64,000 bases of DNA from Virgibacillus sp. NKC19-16 (GTDB lineage: Bacteria > Bacillota > Bacilli > Bacillales > Amphibacillaceae), in the NCBI RefSeq assembly GCF_021560035.1, contig NZ_CP074373.1, positions 368,001 through 432,000 on the forward strand, in the 5' to 3' direction. Positions 33,370 through 43,511 of the stretch are shown here, piece after piece. The notes under the pieces were generated by a model. It did not search any database and was not told the origin of the DNA. It saw only the letters and a program-made list of their open reading frames with translations. The translations under genes and the position numbers were made by a program. Position 1 is the first letter of the stretch. Each line of letters starts with the position of its first letter.

Positions 33370-34257
33370 ATGCTGTACCAACAAATTAGAGATAATAAAC
33401 GGAAAACGATATTGCTTGTTGTCCTGTTCAGTGTGCTCGTTTTAGTAGTTGGCTGGGCAATCGGCTATTTATTTAATAATGATTGGGTATCAGGGATTGT
33501 TATCACGCTAATTGTGCTTGCGATCTATATACCGATCACATTGAAGACAGCCGGCTCACAAGTCCTGAATATGTCCGGGTCAAAAGAAATTCAAAGGGAG
33601 GATCATCCACAGCTCTTTGGGGTGGTTGAAGAGCTATCTTTGGCTGCGCGTATACCAATGCCAAAGGTTTATATTGTGAATGACCCGGCCCCGAATGCCT
33701 TTGCTACAGGAATAAAACCGGAAAAAGGAGCAGTTGCTTTCACGACTGGTCTACTCGATAGACTGAACCGCGAAGAATTGTCAGGAGTCGCTGCTCACGA
33801 AATCGCACATATTCGTAATTATGACATTCGTCTGATGACGATTAGTGTGGCCCTTGTTGGTGTCATTGTCCTTGTCGCGAATATTGGTTCGCGTATGATG
33901 CTTTTTGGAGGTGGCAGGAGAGGTGGCAATAATAAGAACAACCCGATCATAATGATTCTGGCAATTCTTTTAGTCATTCTTGCTCCGCTTGCTGCTCAAT
34001 TTGTAAAGCTCGCTGTCTCGAGAAATCGTGAATATTTAGCAGACGCGTCCGCAGTAGAATTGACCCGTAATCCCAAGGGGCTCATTAAAGCTTTAAGGAA
34101 AATCAGTCAAGATCCAAATGATGTAAAAGATGCAAAAGAAGCCACCGCATCCATGTATATTTCCTACCCATTTAAAAAGAAACGTAAGAAAAAAAGTGCC
34201 TTATGGTCAACCCATCCTCCCATGGAAAGTCGTATCGAACAATTGCAAAATATGTAG
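33370..34257 (+). CDS. htpX: Membrane zinc metalloprotease HtpX
   Basis: This 295-residue M48 protease has two N-terminal helices (about residues 13-34 and 40-58), the zinc motif HEIAH (H143, E144, H147) and two further helices around residues 156-175 and 195-215. The third ligand is in NREYLADA. HtpX degrades damaged membrane proteins. It follows lemA by 12 nt, and the methyltransferase gene follows by about 15 nt, so a three-gene unit is likely. Confidence 0.95.
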   Translation: MLYQQIRDNKRKTILLVVLFSVLVLVVGWAIGYLFNNDWVSGIVITLIVLAIYIPITLKTAGSQVLNMSGSKEIQREDHPQLFGVVEELSLAARIPMPKVYIVNDPAPNAFATGIKPEKGAVAFTTGLLDRLNREELSGVAAHEIAHIRNYDIRLMTISVALVGVIVLVANIGSRMMLFGGGRRGGNNKNNPIIMILAILLVILAPLAAQFVKLAVSRNREYLADASAVELTRNPKGLIKALRKISQDPNDVKDAKEATASMYISYPFKKKRKKKSALWSTHPPMESRIEQLQNM

Positions 34258-34272
34258 CCAAAGGATGAAAAT

Positions 34273-35469
34273 ATGAATGTACCAATTGAATTAAAAGTGA
34301 AGCCGAAATATATAACACAATATAAAAATAAATATCCTTTAATCAGCAAAGATGCGATTTTGAATCCGGATGTGCTAGAACGTGAAGGAAGCATTGTGCA
34401 TTTAGTCGGCGATAATAACCAGTTCGTTGCAAAAGGCTATTATGGAAAACAGAATAAAGGCATCGGCTGGGTGTTAACACATAAAAAAGGCGAAAGAATA
34501 GATTTTCCCTTTTTTAAAACGAAAATCTCAGAAGCAATAAACAAGAGACAAGCTTTCTATGAGGATGAAAGTACTAATGCATTCCGTGTTTTTAATGGAG
34601 AAGGCGATGGGATCGGTGGTCTGACGATTGATTGCTTTGCTGGATATTATTTGATTAATTGGTACAGTGAGGGAATCTATACTTTCAAGGATCAGGTCAT
34701 TCGTGTGTTAGATGAACTTATAAAATACCAGGCCATTTACGAGAAGAAACGCTTTGATACAAAAGGAAAGTATATTAACGATGATGATTTTGTAAAAGGC
34801 ATGCGTGGTGAATTTCCTGTTATTGTAAAAGAAAATGGCATGAATTATGCAGTTCACTTAAATGATGGTGCGATGGTAGGAATTTTCCTTGACCAGCGTG
34901 ATGTGAGAGAAGCAATAAGCATAAAGTATGCTGATGGAAAAAAGGTCCTTAACACCTTTTCATATACCGGGGCTTTTTCCGTAGCGGCAGCACTTGGTGG
35001 TGCCGAAAAAACGACAAGTATTGATTTGGCAAAACGGAGTAAAAGTAAGACGATCGAGCAGTTCAGTGTTAATGGAATCGATTATGAAAAGCAGGATATC
35101 ATCGTGATGGATGTCTTTGACTACTTTAAATATGCAACTCGGCATAACATGAAATTCGATATGGTAATCCTTGATCCACCAAGCTTTGCACGGTCCAAAA
35201 AGCGTACATTCAGTGCTGCTAAAAACTATCCTGAATTGATTAAAGATTCGATTTCGATTACAGAGAAGAACGGTATCATCATTGCGTCTACGAATAATTC
35301 GTCATTCGGTATGAAGAAATTTAAAGGCTTTGTCGCGGATGCGTTTCGGGAGATGAATACGAAATATGCAATACTGGAGGAATTTTCGTTGCCGGAGGAT
35401 TTTCATGTAGATCGGAATTTTCCACAGGGGAATTATTTGAAGGTGTTGGTTGTGAGGAAGACAGATTAA
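34273..35469 (+). CDS. Class I SAM-dependent rRNA methyltransferase (RlmI/YwbD-like)
   Basis: This 398-residue protein has an N-terminal PUA-like domain (about residues 1-80), a central RlmI-type domain and a Rossmann methyltransferase domain (about 200-398). Motif I is VLNTFSYTGAFSVAAALGGA and the substrate-base motif is LDPPSFARS. RlmI and relatives make 5-methylcytosine in 23S rRNA. B. subtilis YwbD has the same layout, and its exact target is not known to me. It is probably cotranscribed with lemA-htpX. Confidence 0.88.
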   Translation: MNVPIELKVKPKYITQYKNKYPLISKDAILNPDVLEREGSIVHLVGDNNQFVAKGYYGKQNKGIGWVLTHKKGERIDFPFFKTKISEAINKRQAFYEDESTNAFRVFNGEGDGIGGLTIDCFAGYYLINWYSEGIYTFKDQVIRVLDELIKYQAIYEKKRFDTKGKYINDDDFVKGMRGEFPVIVKENGMNYAVHLNDGAMVGIFLDQRDVREAISIKYADGKKVLNTFSYTGAFSVAAALGGAEKTTSIDLAKRSKSKTIEQFSVNGIDYEKQDIIVMDVFDYFKYATRHNMKFDMVILDPPSFARSKKRTFSAAKNYPELIKDSISITEKNGIIIASTNNSSFGMKKFKGFVADAFREMNTKYAILEEFSLPEDFHVDRNFPQGNYLKVLVVRKTD

Positions 35470-35496
35470 GCTTTAAAACTAGGGGGAGGTTTTGAT

Positions 35497-36177
35497 ATGG
35501 CTATATTAACGAATGACTGGGCTCCCAAGATGGAAAAGGAATTCCAAAAAGATTATTACCTGCAGCTACGTTCCTTTTTGAAAGAAGAATACCAAATGTA
35601 TACTGTCTACCCGCATATGAATAATATTTTCAACGCGCTTCATTATACTGCTTACGAAAATACAAAAGTAGTAATTCTCGGACAGGATCCATATCATGGG
35701 CCGAATCAGGCTCACGGATTAAGTTTCTCCGTTAAACCAGGGGTAAAAACCCCGCCTTCACTAAAAAATATATATAAGGAACTTCAAGCTGATATGGGCG
35801 TACCAATTCCAAGTCATGGCTGTCTAATAAACTGGGCAAAACAAGGTGTACTTCTACTAAATACGGTATTGACTGTTAGGGGAGGACAAGCCAATTCTCA
35901 TAAAGGGAAGGGCTGGGAGCACTTTACCAATGAGGTGATTCGCCAGGTTAATGCAAAAGAGGAGCCGGTCGTGTTTTTCCTCTGGGGTAGAAATGCGCAG
36001 GCAAAAGAGGAGTTAATTACTGCCCCCCATCATCATATTATTAAATCCCCTCATCCCAGTCCATTTTCAGCGAACAAGGGATTTTTTGGAAGTAGGCCTT
36101 TCTCGCGCGCAAACCAATTTTTAAGAGAAGCAGGTCGCCCGGAAATTGATTGGTCCATTTCTGATAAGCAAGAATAA
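35497..36177 (+). CDS. ung: Uracil-DNA glycosylase
   Basis: This 226-residue family-1 UDG removes uracil from DNA. The water-activating motif is [18 protein letters not shown] (catalytic Asp in QDPYHG) and the minor-groove loop is [18 protein letters not shown]. The length matches the family. GGGGGAGG lies before the ATG. A strong hairpin shared with the convergent thrB ends the gene. Confidence 0.97.
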   Translation: MAILTNDWAPKMEKEFQKDYYLQLRSFLKEEYQMYTVYPHMNNIFNALHYTAYENTKVVILGQDPYHGPNQAHGLSFSVKPGVKTPPSLKNIYKELQADMGVPIPSHGCLINWAKQGVLLLNTVLTVRGGQANSHKGKGWEHFTNEVIRQVNAKEEPVVFFLWGRNAQAKEELITAPHHHIIKSPHPSPFSANKGFFGSRPFSRANQFLREAGRPEIDWSISDKQE

Positions 36178-36185
36178 AGGTCCAA

Positions 36186-36221
36186 AAAAGACAGCTGCAT
36201 GTTATTCTGCAGCTGTCTTTT
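36186..36221. terminator. Bidirectional terminator between ung and thrB
   Basis: AAAAGACAGCTGCA (36186-36199) pairs perfectly with TGCAGCTGTCTTTT (36208-36221). The last codons of thrB lie inside the hairpin. Confidence 0.85.
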
Positions 36222-37116
36222 CACTACTCAAAACCTCAAGTCCATTCCTGTCCATTTCTAGTGCTGTAACCTGATAACCCTCAAGCAATGTTTGCATATG
36301 TTTAGCAATAGCCTTGCCCTCACCCCTTGGCGCAAAGGAAACCATCGTAGGACCTGCGCCACTGATCACTGTTCCGTACGCACCGTAGACTTTAGCTTCT
36401 TCCTTAATTTCATGATAACGGGGGATGAGTTCAGACCGATATGGTTCATGAAATAAATCTGCTTCCATCATTTTACCGGCTCGCTCGTAGTCGCCTGATA
36501 GTAGGGAAGCGATGAGGAGATTGCTTATACTACTTGCTGTAATGGCGCTCTCCCTTGAAAAATGCTCCGGAAGAGCTTTTCTTGCTGCTTCTGTTTTTAG
36601 TTCGAAATTAGGAATATATCCAACTATATCAACATCAAGCTCGGGTATTTTCATCCAATCAACTTCATTTTCAGATAATTCTGCTGTGACAGTGCAGCCT
36701 CCCAATAACGCTGGCGCTATGTTGTCCGGATGTCCTTCCCACTCCGTTCCGTATAGGAGTTTTTCTTCCTGAGAAAGAGAGAGATCGCATACTTGATTGG
36801 CCAATTCAATTCCTGCAATAACAGCTGATGCACTGCTACCAAACCCCCGTGCCAAAGGAATGTCGCTCGTGACGATAATGTTGCAGGCTGGAAGCACTTT
36901 GTCATGGCGCTTGGCTGTTTGCTCGGCAACTTGGTAAATTAAATTATCTTCAACATATGTAGTTGCGGGTAGGAAATGGGAGCGGGTTTCGAGCTCCCAT
37001 TGTTCAGCCTCCGTCACTTCCAATGTTAAATAAAGATTTAGTGCAATGCCTGCTGAGTCAAATGCTGGTCCTAAATTTGCAGAGCTTGCTGGTACAGTGA
37101 TGGTGAAATTTTTCAT
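36202..37116 (-). CDS. thrB: Homoserine kinase
   Basis: This 304-residue GHMP kinase phosphorylates homoserine in threonine synthesis. The ATP-binding motif is [17 protein letters not shown], the N-terminal [20 protein letters not shown] is diagnostic and the C-terminal glycine motif is [12 protein letters not shown]. The start ATG overlaps the thrC stop (ATGA-type, 4 nt), and it is the last gene of hom-thrC-thrB. Confidence 0.96.
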   Translation of the reverse strand: MKNFTITVPASSANLGPAFDSAGIALNLYLTLEVTEAEQWELETRSHFLPATTYVEDNLIYQVAEQTAKRHDKVLPACNIIVTSDIPLARGFGSSASAVIAGIELANQVCDLSLSQEEKLLYGTEWEGHPDNIAPALLGGCTVTAELSENEVDWMKIPELDVDIVGYIPNFELKTEAARKALPEHFSRESAITASSISNLLIASLLSGDYERAGKMMEADLFHEPYRSELIPRYHEIKEEAKVYGAYGTVISGAGPTMVSFAPRGEGKAIAKHMQTLLEGYQVTALEMDRNGLEVLSSEKTAAE

Positions 37117-38171
37117 GCTTCCACCTTGTTTTCTAAATAATCCATCACGGCTTTTTCATCATTTGGTAGTGTTACAGGATCTATCTCCAGTTGGTCGATG
37201 GCTGTCTGTGGATCCTTTAATCCATTTCCAGTAAGTACTGCTACAACCTTACTTCCCTTTTCGATGTTGCCCTTTTCAAGTTGCTGGATAAGGCCTGCAA
37301 TCGAAGCAGAGGAACCTGGCTCTGCAAAAACACCTTCTTTTCTTGCTAGAAGTTTAAAAGCATTTGCTATTTCTTCATCCGAAACAGCGTTAATCTTTCC
37401 ATTTGATTCGTCTCTAGCGTTAACCGCGAGTTCCCAGCTTGCCGGATTTCCGATACGGATAGCTGTTGCGATTGTTTCCGGATTAGGAAATACATTATTG
37501 TTTACAATGGCTGCAGCACCTTCTGCTTCAAAACCGAACATTTTCGGAAGTCCTGTTTGCTTTTCTTGATGATATTCCTTGAACCCTTTCCAATAGGCAC
37601 TGATATTCCCTGCATTGCCGACTGGGATAGCGAGTATGTCAGGAGCTGACCCAAGCTGATCACAAACTTCAAATGCTGCTGTTTTTTGCCCTTCCAAGCG
37701 GTATGGGTTCACAGAGTTAACGAGTGTAATGGAAGATTTTTCACTTAACTTCCGGACTATCTTTAAGGCTTCGTCAAAATTCCCTTCGATCTCAACGATT
37801 TCAGCACCGTACATTACCGCCTGGGCTAGTTTGCCGAGTGCGATTTTCCCTTTTGGAATGACAATAATTGCTTTGAGTCCTGCTCTTGCGGCATATGCCG
37901 CTGCTGAGGCAGAGGTATTACCAGTTGATGCACAAATAACCGATTTGCTTCCTTCCTCCATTGCTTTTGCAACGGCTACGACCATTCCTCTGTCTTTAAA
38001 TGAACCTGTTGGATTAACACCTTCCACTTTCCCGTACAGCTCTATCCCTAATTCCGCTGATAAAGCTGGAAAATGAATAAGTGGTGTATTTCCTTCCTGT
38101 AGGGATAGTTCGGGTGTCTCTTTTGTAACAGGAAGATTTGATTTATAGTGTTTCAGTAGTCCCGGCCACAT
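37113..38171 (-). CDS. thrC: Threonine synthase
   Basis: This 352-residue PLP enzyme converts O-phosphohomoserine to threonine. The Schiff-base lysine is in [11 protein letters not shown], the phosphate-binding loop is PVGNAGN, and [19 protein letters not shown] is conserved. The ATG at 38171 ([10 protein letters not shown]) has GGAGATG upstream; frames further upstream lie in hom. It overlaps hom by 29 nt and thrB by 4 nt. Confidence 0.96.
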   Translation of the reverse strand: MWPGLLKHYKSNLPVTKETPELSLQEGNTPLIHFPALSAELGIELYGKVEGVNPTGSFKDRGMVVAVAKAMEEGSKSVICASTGNTSASAAAYAARAGLKAIIVIPKGKIALGKLAQAVMYGAEIVEIEGNFDEALKIVRKLSEKSSITLVNSVNPYRLEGQKTAAFEVCDQLGSAPDILAIPVGNAGNISAYWKGFKEYHQEKQTGLPKMFGFEAEGAAAIVNNNVFPNPETIATAIRIGNPASWELAVNARDESNGKINAVSDEEIANAFKLLARKEGVFAEPGSSASIAGLIQQLEKGNIEKGSKVVAVLTGNGLKDPQTAIDQLEIDPVTLPNDEKAVMDYLENKVEA

Positions 38172-39468
38172 GCTCAACATCTCCTTCGACTTTATAATAG
38201 CTTTTGACATCCAGTACATCACGTAATTGATGAAGCTGGTTTAACGCTTGATTAAAATTCCCTAACGATGTTTGATGTGTCACCAAAACGATTTCTGCTA
38301 CTTCATGTTTCTTAATCGGATTTTGTAAAATACGCTTAAAACTGATGTCGAGTTCATGGAATAGGGAAGAAATATTGGAAAATACACCTGCTTCGTCCTT
38401 AACATGCAATCTCATATAATACTGTCCAAAGCGATGGTCCGGTGTTTTTAATTCCTTTTTAAATTGAGGCTCCGTGACGGATTTTCCGTTTACACCTAAC
38501 CGAACATTTCGAATGACTTCAACTACATCAGACATGACAGCAGTAGCCGTTGGCAGGCTCCCTGCGCCTGGGCCGTAAAACATTGTCTCGCCGACAGCTT
38601 CACCATATACATATACGGCGTTGTATTCATTTTTTACATCTGCTAAAGGATGTTCTTTAGATAGAAGTGTTGGCTCTACACTTACTTCCACTTCCTTGTC
38701 GTGGCATTTTGCAAAACCGATTAATTTCATCGTGTAGCCAAGTTGATCCCCATATTGCAGATCTTCTAACGCAAGATTTTTAATCCCGGAGACTTCTACT
38801 TCTTCCAGTTCGATATCAGTGGAAAAGGCAAGTCTTCCCAAGATGGCCATTTTTCTGGCGGCATCTAAACCTTCTACGTCTGAAGTGGGGTCAGCTTCCG
38901 CAAATCCAAGTTCCTGCGCTTCTTGAAGGGCATCCTCATAAGACATACCTTCGTTGTCCATTTTTGTTAAAATATAATTCGTTGTTCCATTTACAATTCC
39001 CATAACTTGCTGAATGCGATCAGCTGAAAGCCCGCCGGTTATTCCTCTTAAAATGGGAATGCCTCCAGCGACACTTGCTTCATAAAAAAAGTCACATTTA
39101 TTTTGACTTGCCGCGTCCTGAAGTTCGGGGCCATGTAAGGCAACCAAGTCTTTATTTGCGGTTACAACATGTTTTTTTGCTGAAAAAGCCTTCAAAATAT
39201 GCTCTCTTGCCTCATCAATTCCGCCCATTACTTCAATAATAACATCGATTTCCGGGTCATTTAAAATAGCGTCCGGATTGGTGGTGATATGCGTATGATC
39301 TACATCCACAGCTCGAGACTTTTCAGGATCGCGTACTAAAATACTTTTTACATGAACTTCTGTTCCGAGTTGATGAATAAGTTTTGCTTGATAATTTTCA
39401 ATAATTTGCACAACTCCTGACCCAACAACTCCAAAGCCTAATAGACCGACAGATATTTTATTTCCCAA
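38143..39468 (-). CDS. hom: Homoserine dehydrogenase with ACT domain
   Basis: This 441-residue NAD(P)-dependent enzyme reduces aspartate semialdehyde to homoserine. The Rossmann motif [13 protein letters not shown] is at the start, the catalytic core has [15 protein letters not shown] and [14 protein letters not shown], and an ACT regulatory domain occupies the last 80 residues ([22 protein letters not shown]), implying threonine feedback. A TTG at 39468 with GAGGTGG upstream fits the conserved start ([12 protein letters not shown]); the frame extends further upstream. It leads the operon with thrC and thrB. No T-box was seen upstream. Confidence 0.95.
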   Translation of the reverse strand: MGNKISVGLLGFGVVGSGVVQIIENYQAKLIHQLGTEVHVKSILVRDPEKSRAVDVDHTHITTNPDAILNDPEIDVIIEVMGGIDEAREHILKAFSAKKHVVTANKDLVALHGPELQDAASQNKCDFFYEASVAGGIPILRGITGGLSADRIQQVMGIVNGTTNYILTKMDNEGMSYEDALQEAQELGFAEADPTSDVEGLDAARKMAILGRLAFSTDIELEEVEVSGIKNLALEDLQYGDQLGYTMKLIGFAKCHDKEVEVSVEPTLLSKEHPLADVKNEYNAVYVYGEAVGETMFYGPGAGSLPTATAVMSDVVEVIRNVRLGVNGKSVTEPQFKKELKTPDHRFGQYYMRLHVKDEAGVFSNISSLFHELDISFKRILQNPIKKHEVAEIVLVTHQTSLGNFNQALNQLHQLRDVLDVKSYYKVEGDVEHVAGTTETL

Positions 39469-39751
39469 ACATACCACCTCATCATTTCTTTTTAACAGAT
39501 AAAAACCAAGTTTTCTAATTAAAAATTTAGTTTTTTGTTTAATAGTCATTTAAACACGAAAAAAGAAGCATGGCAATAGATAAATATGAAGTATCATCTA
39601 TAACATCGCTTACATTATAAAATTCTGGGTTTAGCTTTACTAAACTTTGCTATCGTACGTAAAAAAAGATAGATGAATTTTATAGGAGAAGGCTTATTCG
39701 AAATTTGATTGAATACACTACTGTAAAGAATAAAATAGTGGGGTGTAGATG

Positions 39752-39901
39752 ATGAACTATAACAATGCGGGCATTGCTTTTGTTGGATGTATCCTTCTTG
39801 GGTCAGGGATTGGTATGTTGTTCGGTAATGTAGCTGCATGGGCAGCAATTGGCGTAGGGGGAGGGCTTATCTCCTTGGCTGTTCTTAGTAGAAGGTCGTA
39901 A
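39752..39901 (+). CDS. Small membrane protein (49 aa)
   Basis: This 49-residue protein has two hydrophobic, glycine-rich segments (AGIAFVGCILLGSGIGMLFG and AAWAAIGVGGGLISLAVL) and a basic C-terminus SRRS, a hairpin-like two-helix layout. GGGGTG lies 6 nt before the second ATG. It is monocistronic with a hairpin downstream. The function is unknown. Confidence 0.6.
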   Translation: MNYNNAGIAFVGCILLGSGIGMLFGNVAAWAAIGVGGGLISLAVLSRRS

Positions 39902-39910
39902 TAGGACGCA

Positions 39911-39955
39911 AGACTGGCAGAAGATATTTTCTTTAAAATATACTCTGCCAGTCTG
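39911..39955 (+). terminator. Hairpin downstream of the small membrane protein gene
   Basis: AGACTGGCAGA (39911-39921) pairs with TCTGCCAGTCT (39944-39954). The T tract is weak, so terminator function is only probable. Confidence 0.5.
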
Positions 39956-40233
39956 ATATTAATGAATATGGTATGAAGGGGCATTATAAGCAGGGAAAAG
40001 ATAGAACAAAGTGTAAGGTCCCATGCTCAACGCATTATGTACGAACGAAAAAAGCACAATAAATTGGTTTAAGGAGGCTTGTTTTCATTTGTTGAGAGCA
40101 AGCCTTGTAGTTTGAAGGATTCTCCCAATGACAGCAAGAAAGAACATAGCAATAAATGGCTTGAAATTGAAATATGACATGCATTCTTATAAAATTGGAA
40201 TTGCCTAACAAAAAGAAACGGAGTTGTTACTAG

Positions 40234-40866
40234 TTGGAAAATATTATCGTAACCTATTTTAATGTAGAAAGCGAAGCGTTTCAGGCCCTGTCGGAAATTA
40301 AACACATGACAACGTATGAGGATCGCATACTTTTTTCCCAGGTTGCAGTACTGAAAAAGAATAATGGAGTCATCATTTCTAAGGATGGTTTTGATACAGG
40401 CAGAGTCACCTCTAATGATACTGTTAAAGGTGGGCTCATCGGTTCCTTGGTCGGCATTCTTGGCGGCCCGCTCGGCATTCTTCTCGGACTTGGTGTCGGT
40501 ACCCTCACCGGCGCGGTTAAGGATTCCGGCGACCGTAAAGACGAAGTCAGTCTTATTTCTACCGTTACAAAGAGAATGCAGGAAGACGACGTTGCCATTG
40601 TAGCTGTGGTCCAGGAGGATGATGAAGAAGTCTATAACCGTGTGGTCGAAAATTATGACGCAATCAATGTCCGTTATGATGCCGGTCATATCGAAGAAGA
40701 AATTGAGCATGCAAAAGAAGTGGAAAGTCACCTTCGAGATCAGGCTGATAAAGAAATAAATGAAGAACGAACAGAAAAAAGAAATGAAAAACGGGAAGGG
40801 TTTAGAGAGAAAATCAAACGGGACTTTGAGGATATCAAATCCGGTTTTAAGAGAGATGATGAATAA
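40234..40866 (+). CDS. DUF1269-type membrane-associated protein
   Basis: This 210-residue protein has an N-terminal ferredoxin-like region (MENIIVTYFNVESEAFQALSEI), a glycine-rich hydrophobic hairpin (about residues 65-95) and a long charged helical tail of alternating Glu/Arg/Lys. This is the layout of DUF1269 proteins. A TTG start with CGGAG 10 nt upstream is used. It is monocistronic. The opposite strand has a long open frame here, which I reject. The function is unknown; a stress-related role is often assumed. Confidence 0.7.
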   Translation: MENIIVTYFNVESEAFQALSEIKHMTTYEDRILFSQVAVLKKNNGVIISKDGFDTGRVTSNDTVKGGLIGSLVGILGGPLGILLGLGVGTLTGAVKDSGDRKDEVSLISTVTKRMQEDDVAIVAVVQEDDEEVYNRVVENYDAINVRYDAGHIEEEIEHAKEVESHLRDQADKEINEERTEKRNEKREGFREKIKRDFEDIKSGFKRDDE

Positions 40867-40871
40867 CGGCG

Positions 40872-40900
40872 AAAAGGCACACATTGCTTGTGTGCCTTTT
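40872..40900. terminator. Hairpin terminator
   Basis: AAAAGGCACAC pairs with GTGTGCCTTTT. It follows the DUF1269-type gene and can act in both directions. Confidence 0.8.
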
Positions 40901-41016
40901 ATTAATACATACAGCAACACTGACAGCAGATTTTCGTGAAGGTTTTGATGTTGCCACCTAGCTGACACGGGACCAATCGCCATAAGTTGGAGGGCATTAC
41001 TGACTCCTGGTTAGGT

Positions 41017-42171
41017 TTATGCATTTTCCTTGCTTCTACTTTTTGCCATGGAAATGAACACGGAGACAAGCGCAATAATCACGAACAACCCGCCGAAAAT
41101 TGGAGTTACTTCAACGGAAGCTTGTTCAACTACGATACCACCAACAAAAGAACCAAATGCGATTCCGAAATGCAATGCCGAGTTGCTTAGGCTCTGTTGA
41201 ATATCGGATGTTTCAGGGGAAGTTTCAATCAGGTAGCTTTGCATGGCTGGTGTGATTGCCCAGTTCCCCATCCCCCAAAAGACCAATGACACTAAGAATA
41301 TCGGTAAAGCAAACGTTGTGTAGGTAATGGAAAAAATCGCTATGCCAAAAAGAACCATTGCTGTTAGAATCATACGTTTTGATCCAATTTGATCGGATAA
41401 TGTACCACCAATCGCGCCTCCACTTACGGCAGCTATCCCGAAGATGAGGTAGATAACACTCACCCACGTACCTTCAAGTCCCATTGTCGTTTTGGCAAAA
41501 GGGGTTAGGTAGGTGTATAACGTTGCATGTCCTGCTAAGAACAGAAATGTGGTCAGGTGAGCAAAGAATATTTTCCGGTTTTTAAGTGTTGCTAACTGTT
41601 TTCGAAGCGGGACCGACGGTTTAGGAGCAACCTTTTCCATCAGGAAATATACACCAGTGATAGAAAAGAGTGTTAATACCGCAATGAATACAAACGGCGC
41701 TCGCCAGCCAAAGACATTTCCCAGCATCAATCCAATAGGAACACCTAGTACAAGCGAGCCACTGACTCCCATCGTGACGATTCCAATTGCACGTCCGCGA
41801 TATGCCGGTTTGACAATATTAGCAGCCATGGTTAAACAAAGAATGATAAGCAGGGATCCACTCAACGCTGTAATGATTCGTCCCATAAAGAGTACGCTAT
41901 ACGAGGGACTAATAGCCGAGACAATATTCCCCAGTAAAAATACGAGTAAAGAAATTAATGTTAGTCGCTTCCGTTCTATTTTAGCTGTTACAATTAATAG
42001 GATTGGAGCTGCAATTGCGAAAATCAACGAAAAAATAGTGATTAAAAGTCCAGCCTGTCCGAGGCTCACATCTAAATCGACTGCAACTAAATCCAATATC
42101 CCACCAATAATTAATTCAACCATCCCAACAACAAACGAGACAATTGTCAGCAAATATACACGTTTATCCAT
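41017..42171 (-). CDS. MFS transporter (PbuE/AraJ-like)
   Basis: This 384-residue major facilitator has twelve predicted helices. It contains the helix 2-3 loop sequence TAKIERKRLTLIS and the helix 4 region LFMGRIITALSGSLLIILCLTMAANIV typical of the AraJ/PbuE drug-or-purine efflux branch. B. subtilis pbuE is under an adenine riboswitch; none is visible here. It is monocistronic and divergent from the squalene-synthase-like gene. Confidence 0.85.
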   Translation of the reverse strand: MDKRVYLLTIVSFVVGMVELIIGGILDLVAVDLDVSLGQAGLLITIFSLIFAIAAPILLIVTAKIERKRLTLISLLVFLLGNIVSAISPSYSVLFMGRIITALSGSLLIILCLTMAANIVKPAYRGRAIGIVTMGVSGSLVLGVPIGLMLGNVFGWRAPFVFIAVLTLFSITGVYFLMEKVAPKPSVPLRKQLATLKNRKIFFAHLTTFLFLAGHATLYTYLTPFAKTTMGLEGTWVSVIYLIFGIAAVSGGAIGGTLSDQIGSKRMILTAMVLFGIAIFSITYTTFALPIFLVSLVFWGMGNWAITPAMQSYLIETSPETSDIQQSLSNSALHFGIAFGSFVGGIVVEQASVEVTPIFGGLFVIIALVSVFISMAKSRSKENA

Positions 42172-42260
42172 AAAAAATAACTTCCCTCTTCTGGTAAATA
42201 AAATTACCTATCCAATATTAATCCTATTTGAAACGAAAGACAAGAAAAAATTCTCGCATA

Positions 42261-42290
42261 TTCGACAAAATTCGGGGCGTGACAGGCACT
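42261..42290 (-). repeat. Dispersed short repeat, copy 2
   Basis: TTCGACAAAATTCGGGGCGT followed by GACAGGCACT is the near-exact reverse complement of the unit at 24739-24767. It lies in the intergenic space between two divergent genes, so it may overlap a promoter. Confidence 0.55.
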
Positions 42291-42365
42291 CAACAAATAA
42301 CAAGAAATAAGCTGCGTTTTTTGATATAATTAATATACTTACATAAAAGAAAGGGGAACGCCTCG

Positions 42366-43184
42366 TTGAATAATAACACGGATTTATATAAAGATGCCAT
42401 GCGCGTATTAAAGCTCACGAGTAGAACGTTTTACATACCGATCAAATTATTGAAACCAACACTGAAGGAGACAGTAGGGTCGGCTTATTTATGCATGCGT
42501 GCAGTTGATGAAATCGAAGACCATGAGCAATTGGATTCTGAAACCAAGCAGCATTTATTACGGACAACCAGCGAATTACTGAAGACTGAATTTGATAAGG
42601 AGGCATACCGCCAATTAACAAAGCCATATGAATCTCTACTGCCAGAAGTTACATTAAGACTGGGAGATTGGATCGATTTTTGTCCTAGAGGATTTGTTGA
42701 AAAAATGAAAGAATCAACAAGTGTCATGGCTGATGGCATGGCGGATTGGGTAGAGAAAGACTGGCGCATTAAAACGAAAGCGGACTTGGATGATTACACG
42801 TATTACGTCGCAGGTTTAGTCGGTGTAATGTTGTCCGATGTTTGGCAGTGGCATGAGAATATAGAAACAGATAGAGAATTGGCTACCGGATATGGCAGAG
42901 GCTTACAAGCGGTTAACATTTTACGTAATCAGGGAGAAGACGCAGAACGTGGTGTTCGATTTGTTCCGGATAATTGGAATAGGGAGGACCTATTTGCCTA
43001 TGCATCAAACAATTTAAAGCAAGGAGATAGGTACATAGAAAGTATCAATAATAAAAACGTTGTTGTTTTTTCTAAAATTCCATTAGAACTAGCAAAAAGA
43101 ACACTAAAGACAATGCAAAATGGCAATGAAAAAATGACACGCCAGGAAGTAGAATCGACAGTGGATGAGATTATAAATGAATAA
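42366..43184 (+). CDS. Phytoene/squalene synthase family protein
   Basis: This 272-residue all-alpha prenyltransferase-fold protein has two Asp-rich regions: DEIED (about residues 48-52) and a second motif GRGLQAVNILRNQGEDAERG (about 178-197), in which the usual NxxRD reads NILRN. The SRTFYIPIKLL opening and AVDEIED resemble squalene-synthase-like enzymes that couple farnesyl or geranylgeranyl diphosphates. A TTG start follows AAAGGGG. No carotenoid desaturase or hopanoid cyclase gene is nearby, so product and pathway are open. A terminator follows. Confidence 0.85.
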   Translation: MNNNTDLYKDAMRVLKLTSRTFYIPIKLLKPTLKETVGSAYLCMRAVDEIEDHEQLDSETKQHLLRTTSELLKTEFDKEAYRQLTKPYESLLPEVTLRLGDWIDFCPRGFVEKMKESTSVMADGMADWVEKDWRIKTKADLDDYTYYVAGLVGVMLSDVWQWHENIETDRELATGYGRGLQAVNILRNQGEDAERGVRFVPDNWNREDLFAYASNNLKQGDRYIESINNKNVVVFSKIPLELAKRTLKTMQNGNEKMTRQEVESTVDEIINE

Positions 43185-43190
43185 AAAGTG

Positions 43191-43222
43191 AAACACGGTT
43201 AGACTTTCTAACCGTGTTTTTT
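43191..43222 (+). terminator. Rho-independent terminator
   Basis: AAACACGGTTAG (43191-43202) pairs with CTAACCGTGTTT (43208-43219), followed by Ts. Confidence 0.85.
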
Positions 43223-43325
43223 AGCATTAAGCCTAACGCGGTGTTTTCGATAATATATTCGTTTACTAATGCATATAGTAAATCTTACAGTAGTAAAGGT
43301 GGTGATCATTCGTTATTTTAAAAAT

Positions 43326-43354
43326 TTGACTAGCTATTGGATTATTCCTATAAT
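43326..43354 (+). promoter_or_regulatory. Sigma-A promoter of the BCCT gene
   Basis: TTGACT (43326-43331), a 17-bp spacer and TATAAT (43349-43354). The transcript would have an untranslated leader of about 150 nt in which I see no known riboswitch. Confidence 0.65.
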
Positions 43355-43511
43355 AATAAAATGTGTTACTTAATTGAGCAAGCCGGTGGTACTTGTCAAT
43401 GGTTATTAAATGTACTGAGAAATAATAGTCATTTGCCATCCAACGGTCTTTAATGGCAAAGGAACACTAAATTATAGACACTTGCTCCTAAAACAAATTA
43501 GGAGGAAAAGC

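Noticed and set aside
39469-39750. T-box or other riboswitch upstream of hom
   Set aside because: No T-box sequence, specifier loop or terminator/antiterminator pair could be found in the leader.
40069-40983. Open frame of 304 codons on the minus strand
   Set aside because: It is antisense to the DUF1269-type gene, very rich in Phe/Ile/Leu runs, has no family resemblance, and the plus-strand gene has a ribosome binding site and terminator.
42172-42365. Adenine riboswitch upstream of the PbuE-like transporter
   Set aside because: The conserved purine-riboswitch core is absent; the region holds only the dispersed repeat and promoters.
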